The notes under the pieces are model-generated. The model saw only the letters and a list, made by a program, of their open reading frames with translations. It was not told where the DNA came from and ran no database searches. Both the position numbers and the translations under genes were made by a program. Of a stretch of 9,163 bases of DNA, positions 6,031-9,163 are shown in pieces. Numbering within the stretch: position 1 is the stretch's first letter; each line of letters begins with the position of its first letter. This DNA comes from Tardiphaga sp. Its GTDB lineage: Bacteria > Pseudomonadota > Alphaproteobacteria > Rhizobiales > Xanthobacteraceae. The stretch is taken from contig JACMOT010000307.1 of NCBI GenBank assembly GCA_014377915.1, positions 1 through 9,163 on the forward strand. Reading direction: 5' to 3'.

Positions 6031-8382
6031 CTATTCCGCGGCAAGCGGCTTCGCCGCTTCGGCGCGCAGTTCGGCGCGGGTTTTCGGCTTAGCCTTAATT
6101 TTCAAATCGTCGAAATCCTGCTTATCGCGGACGCTGTTGCGAAAAATCTGCTCCTTGCCGGGCATGTAAGGCGGCGGACAATAGGCATTCTTCGCGCCGT
6201 ACCAGGCCGCCGCCTTGAGAGTGAAGGACGGGTCGACCAGATGCGGACGGCCCAATGCGACCAGATCGGCGCGGCCGGCAGCGAGGATGGTGTTGATCTG
6301 GTCCGCCGACGTGATGTTGCCGACGCACATCGTCGCCACCTTGCTCTCGTTGCGGACCTGCTCGGAAAACGGCGTCTGGAACATACGGCCGTAGATCGGC
6401 GACGCGTCGTGCACGGTCTGGCCGGTCGAGATGTCGACCAGATCGACGCCGGCTTCCGCGAAAGCGCGCGCGATCAACACGGCGTCGTCGCCGGTGATAC
6501 CGCCCTCGGCCCAGTCGGTCGCGGAAATGCGCACCGACATCGGCTTGTGCGCCGGCCATGCCGCGCGCATCGCCGCAAAGACTTCGAGCGGGAAGCGCAG
6601 CCGGTTCTCCAGCGAGCCGCCATATTCGTCGGTGCGATGGTTAGTGAGCGGCGAGATGAAGCTGGCGAGCAGATAGCCGTGGGCGGCGTGCATCTCCAGC
6701 ATGTCGAAGCCGCAGGCGTCGCCGCGCAACGCGGAGGACACGAACTCGGCCTTCACCACATCCATCGCGGCGCGGTCGATCTCATGTGGCACCTGGCTGT
6801 CCGGATAATACGGCAATGGCGACGCCGACACGATGTCCCAGGCGCCTTCCGCCAGCGAACGGTCCATACCGTCCCACATCAATCTGGTCGCGCCCTTGCG
6901 GCCGGCATGGCCGAGCTGCAGACAGATCTTGGATGCCGAGTTGCCGTGCACGAAATCGACGATCCGGGTCCACGCCGCCTGCTGCGCGTCATTCCACAGC
7001 CCGGCGCAGCCGGGCGTGATGCGGGCGTCGCGGCCGACGCAGACCATTTCGGTAAACACCAGCCCGGCGCCGCCGATCGCACGCGCGCCGTAATGCACCA
7101 GATGGAAATCGCCGGGCACGCCTTCGGTCGCCGAATACATGCACATCGGCGATACCACGGCGCGGTTGGCGAGCACCATCTCGCGCAGACGCAGCGGCTG
7201 GAACATCGGCGCCACCGGTCTCTTCAGGTCGACATCGAAGCCCTTGGCGCGAACCTGTTCAGCGAAAGCCTTGTCGACTTCCCTGACGAATTCCGGCGCC
7301 CGCAAGGTGAGGTTGTCATAGGTGATGGCCTTGGCGCGGGTCATGACGCCGAAGGCGAATTGCACGGGGTCAAAATCCCAGAACCGGTCGACATGCTCGA
7401 ACCACACCAGCGAGACGTCCGCCGAATGCTGGATCTTTTCGGTCTCCTCGCGGCGGCCGTGCTCATAGGCGTCGAGCGCGGCTTCCACCGTCGGCGCCTT
7501 GCCCATGGCCTCATACAGCGCGATGGCGCCTTCCATCGCCAGCTTGGTGCCGGAGCCGATCGAGAAATGCGCGGTCGCCTTGGCGTCGCCGAGCAGCACC
7601 ATGTTGTCGCGGACCCAGCGCTTGTTGCGGATCATCGGGAAATTGCGCCACATCGAGCGGTTGATCAGCAGCTTGTGGCCTTCGAGGAATTTGCTGAAGA
7701 TCTGCTCCATGCGATCGGCTGACTGCTGCTCGCTTAGGCCCTCCAGGCCCGCGCGCTTGAAGGTCTCGGGATCGGTCTCGAAAATCCAGGTCGAGCGGCC
7801 CGCCTCGTATTGATAGGCATGGGCGATGAACGGGCCCCACTCGGTTTCCTCGAACAGGAAGGTGAAGGCATCCAGCGGGCGGGTCGAACCCATCCAGGTG
7901 AACTTGTTGGAGCGCACGTCCGTAGTCGGATCGAAGTGCTGGATATATTTGTTACGGAAGTGGCTGTTGATGCCGTCGGACAGCACGATGAGATCGGCGT
8001 CGGCGAATTGCGCCTCGTCGGTGACATCGACCTCAAACATCAGCCGGCAGCCGAGTTCGCGGGCGCGCTCCTGCAGGATCAGCAGCAGGGTGCGGCGCGA
8101 GCAGCCGCAGAAGCCGTTGCCGCCGACGCGGTGCACCGTGCCGCGGAAATGCACGGCGATATCGTCCCAGTAGGCGAATTCCTGGGTGATGCGCTGGTAG
8201 CTCGGCAGGTCGTATTTTTCGAAATTGTCGAGGGTGGCGTCGGAAAAAACCACGCCGAAGCCGAAGGTATCGTCCGGCCGGTTGCGCTCGTAGACGGTGA
8301 TGTCGGCGGAGGGCCGCTGCTTCTTCAACAGGATCGCGGCATAGAGCCCAGCCGGTCCGCCACCGATGATCGCGATCTTCAT
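6031..8382 (-). CDS. Fused CoA-thioester aromatic monooxygenase / OYE-type reductase
   Basis: This 783-residue protein fuses two flavoenzymes, matching the architecture and length of 2-aminobenzoyl-CoA monooxygenase/reductase and of proteins named bifunctional salicylyl-CoA 5-hydroxylase/oxidoreductase. Residues about 1-385 form an FAD hydroxylase: GGGPAG (7-12), LSDGINSHFR (134-143), VLLGDAKATAHFSIGSG (262-278). Residues about 393-735 form an Old Yellow Enzyme barrel of the YqjM class: SPMCMYS (411-417, with Cys414 and Tyr416), the paired histidines His565 and His568 in EMHAAHGY, and SPLTNHRTDEYGGS (577-590). In the characterised homologue the first half hydroxylates the CoA-bound ring and the second half reduces it, giving a non-aromatic CoA ester. 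A lysine/alanine-rich tail (about 755-783) follows the barrel. The start is fixed by AGGAGG five bases upstream. Anthranilate or salicylate thioester are both possible substrates; the sequence alone does not decide. Confidence 0.92.
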   Translation of the reverse strand: MKIAIIGGGPAGLYAAILLKKQRPSADITVYERNRPDDTFGFGVVFSDATLDNFEKYDLPSYQRITQEFAYWDDIAVHFRGTVHRVGGNGFCGCSRRTLLLILQERARELGCRLMFEVDVTDEAQFADADLIVLSDGINSHFRNKYIQHFDPTTDVRSNKFTWMGSTRPLDAFTFLFEETEWGPFIAHAYQYEAGRSTWIFETDPETFKRAGLEGLSEQQSADRMEQIFSKFLEGHKLLINRSMWRNFPMIRNKRWVRDNMVLLGDAKATAHFSIGSGTKLAMEGAIALYEAMGKAPTVEAALDAYEHGRREETEKIQHSADVSLVWFEHVDRFWDFDPVQFAFGVMTRAKAITYDNLTLRAPEFVREVDKAFAEQVRAKGFDVDLKRPVAPMFQPLRLREMVLANRAVVSPMCMYSATEGVPGDFHLVHYGARAIGGAGLVFTEMVCVGRDARITPGCAGLWNDAQQAAWTRIVDFVHGNSASKICLQLGHAGRKGATRLMWDGMDRSLAEGAWDIVSASPLPYYPDSQVPHEIDRAAMDVVKAEFVSSALRGDACGFDMLEMHAAHGYLLASFISPLTNHRTDEYGGSLENRLRFPLEVFAAMRAAWPAHKPMSVRISATDWAEGGITGDDAVLIARAFAEAGVDLVDISTGQTVHDASPIYGRMFQTPFSEQVRNESKVATMCVGNITSADQINTILAAGRADLVALGRPHLVDPSFTLKAAAWYGAKNAYCPPPYMPGKEQIFRNSVRDKQDFDDLKIKAKPKTRAELRAEAAKPLAAE

Positions 8383-8387
8383 GCAAG

Positions 8388-8393
8388 CCTCCT
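8388..8393 (-). promoter_or_regulatory. Perfect ribosome binding site of the fused flavoenzyme
   Basis: On the minus strand this reads AGGAGG, five bases before the ATG. It is the strongest ribosome binding site in the window that stands outside a coding region, and it suggests high expression. Confidence 0.85.
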
Positions 8394-8406
8394 GTCGAGC
8401 TTCGAC
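8394..8406. promoter_or_regulatory. 13-base palindrome GTCGA-GCT-TCGAC, candidate operator
   Basis: GTCGA (8394-8398) is the reverse complement of TCGAC (8402-8406). It sits directly against the ribosome binding site of the fused flavoenzyme and just downstream of the candidate -10 element. A repressor bound here would block initiation. As RNA it would be a weak five-pair hairpin next to the ribosome site. The palindrome is seen directly; either role is inference. Confidence 0.35.
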
Positions 8407-8412
8407 GTAGAT

Positions 8413-8440
8413 ATTTTAATCCTAAAGCATTTCCGCGCAA
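8413..8440 (-). promoter_or_regulatory. Candidate sigma-70 promoter of the fused flavoenzyme gene
   Basis: Read on the minus strand, TTGCGC (8440-8435) is followed after 16 bases by TAAAAT (8418-8413), one mismatch from TATAAT. The TTG of the -35 is the part best kept in alphaproteobacteria. Transcription would begin near 8406, about 25 bases before the ATG. The A/T-rich patch at 8409-8432 stands out from the GC-rich surroundings. If real, the gene has its own promoter in addition to any read-through from the crotonase gene. Confidence 0.4.
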
Positions 8441-8479
8441 GCCTGTTTGGGCGGCAGCAGGTGCCCGGAATGACATCGC

Positions 8480-8566
8480 GTAGCCCGGATGGAGCGCAGC
8501 GCAATCCGGGGTCAGAGCGTCAACAGGGGAGCCGGCCCCGGATTCGCTGCGCTCCATCCGGGCTAC
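8480..8566. repeat. Long near-perfect inverted repeat (31/32-base arms)
   Basis: The arm at 8480-8511, beginning GTAGCCCGGATGGAGCGCAG, pairs along its whole length with the arm at 8536-8566, which ends CTCCATCCGGGCTAC. The only flaw is a one-base bulge (an extra base in the left arm); the loop is 24 bases (8512-8535). I recognise the GTAGCCCGGAT wording as a dispersed intergenic palindrome in many proteobacterial genomes. It begins nine bases after the crotonase stop codon on the minus strand and lies upstream of the candidate promoter for the fused flavoenzyme, so it probably ends or protects the crotonase transcript. There is no T-run, so it is not a standard intrinsic terminator. Confidence 0.85.
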
Positions 8567-8574
8567 AGACGACC

Positions 8575-9163
8575 TCAATTGCCCTCGAATACCGGCTTCT
8601 GCTTGTTCGAAAACGCATGGAAGGCGCGGGCGAAGTCCTCGGTGGTCATGCACAGCGCCTGCGCCACGGCCTCGGCCTCGATCGCCTCTTCCACCGACAT
8701 CGCCCATTCCATCGCCAGCATCCGCTTGGTCATGGTGTTGGCATAGGTCGGGCCTTCCGAAATCTGCTTCGCCAGCGCCTGCGCCTGCGCCAGAACCTCG
8801 TCGGGCGACACGATGCGGCTGAAGAAGCCCCAGCGCTCGCCCTCCTCGGCTCTCATGAAGCGGCCGGTATAAAGCAGTTCCGAAGCGCGCGACTGGCCGA
8901 TGATGCGCGGCAGGATCGCGCACGCGCCCATGTCGCAGCCGGCCAAGCCCACCTTGTTGAACAGGAAGCCGACCTTGGCGCCGGTGGCGGCGATCCGGAG
9001 GTCGGAGGCCATCGCCATGATGGCGCCGGCGCCGGCGCAGATGCCTTCGACGGCGGCGATCACCGGCTGCGGGCAGCCGCGCATCGCCTTGACGAGGTCG
9101 CCGGTCATCCGCGTGAAGGCGGTGAGGTCCTTGGTGTTCATCTCGACCAGCGGGCCGATGATC
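8575..9163 (-). CDS. Enoyl-CoA hydratase/isomerase (crotonase) family protein, 5' end cut by window
   Basis: The reading frame stays open past the window end: the seven codons before the ATG at 9141 read IIGPLVE, which fits this family, so that ATG is internal and the true start lies beyond 9163. About 195 residues are visible; roughly the first 70-80, including the first oxyanion-hole strand, are missing. The second oxyanion-hole block is [13 protein letters not shown], and the fold continues with [19 protein letters not shown] and the C-terminal trimer helices. The two glutamates of classical enoyl-CoA hydratase appear replaced: Ile where ECH has Glu in GCELAM, and no Glu at the usual PE position. 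An Asp in GCDMG is a candidate replacement. It likely acts on a CoA ester made by the neighbouring fused flavoenzyme, as hydratase, hydrolase or ring-cleaving enzyme. Confidence 0.88.
   Translation of the reverse strand, partial: IIGPLVEMNTKDLTAFTRMTGDLVKAMRGCPQPVIAAVEGICAGAGAIMAMASDLRIAATGAKVGFLFNKVGLAGCDMGACAILPRIIGQSRASELLYTGRFMRAEEGERWGFFSRIVSPDEVLAQAQALAKQISEGPTYANTMTKRMLAMEWAMSVEEAIEAEAVAQALCMTTEDFARAFHAFSNKQKPVFEGN

Noticed and set aside
6019..7722. 567-codon plus-strand open frame opposite the fused flavoenzyme
   Set aside because: His/Arg/Gly/Asp-rich shadow frame of a high-GC gene; the minus-strand frame carries two complete enzyme domains.
8483..8923. Minus-strand open frame in another register spanning the crotonase end and the inverted repeat
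   Set aside because: It is a shadow of the crotonase gene, which has clear family motifs in its own frame, and it crosses the non-coding palindrome.

Overview
The window looks like the chromosome of a high-GC alphaproteobacterium of the Bradyrhizobium/Rhodopseudomonas (Nitrobacteraceae) type. This rests on the strong G/C third-position bias, the style of the proteins, and the intergenic hairpin repeats: CTCTCCC/GGGAGAG composites, a GCAATCCAG/CTGGATTGC inverted repeat, and a GTAGCCCGGAT inverted repeat. I could not run a search, so the genus is an inference.

Layout: 1-387 is a gene-poor leader with two inverted repeats and a tRNA T-arm-like patch. 388-3750 (+ strand) is a tight four-gene LIV-type (HAAT family) ABC transporter set: two permeases (livH, livM) and two ATPases (livG, livF). 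The last three genes are joined by 1-4 base overlaps. No substrate-binding protein is present. 3929-4384 (+) is a small, textbook cupin with its own good ribosome binding site. From 4582 the coding strand switches. On the minus strand, in transcription order, lie a crotonase-fold (enoyl-CoA hydratase family) gene cut by the window end (8575-9163), a 783-residue two-domain flavoenzyme of the 2-aminobenzoyl-CoA monooxygenase/reductase ('salicylyl-CoA 5-hydroxylase/oxidoreductase') family (6031-8382), and a PhzS-like single-component FAD monooxygenase (4582-5832). The two gene sets converge on a repeat-filled gap at 4385-4581.

Interpretation: the fused flavoenzyme belongs to a known strategy in which an aromatic acid is first made into its CoA thioester, then hydroxylated and reduced (dearomatised) without ring-opening dioxygenases, and finally processed by beta-oxidation-like enzymes such as the adjacent crotonase homologue. 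LIV-type transporters import aromatic acids in this bacterial group. The simplest reading is therefore an uptake-plus-catabolism locus for an aromatic acid (anthranilate, salicylate or a relative). The cupin and the PhzS-like hydroxylase are the unexplained parts. They suggest either a second ring-modifying step or a second substrate. The CoA ligase, binding protein and regulator that such a pathway needs are not in view.

Non-coding structure is rich. Two related composite hairpin repeats bracket the PhzS-like gene. A long near-perfect inverted repeat separates the crotonase gene from the fused flavoenzyme. A candidate promoter and a 13-base palindrome sit just upstream of the fused flavoenzyme gene.
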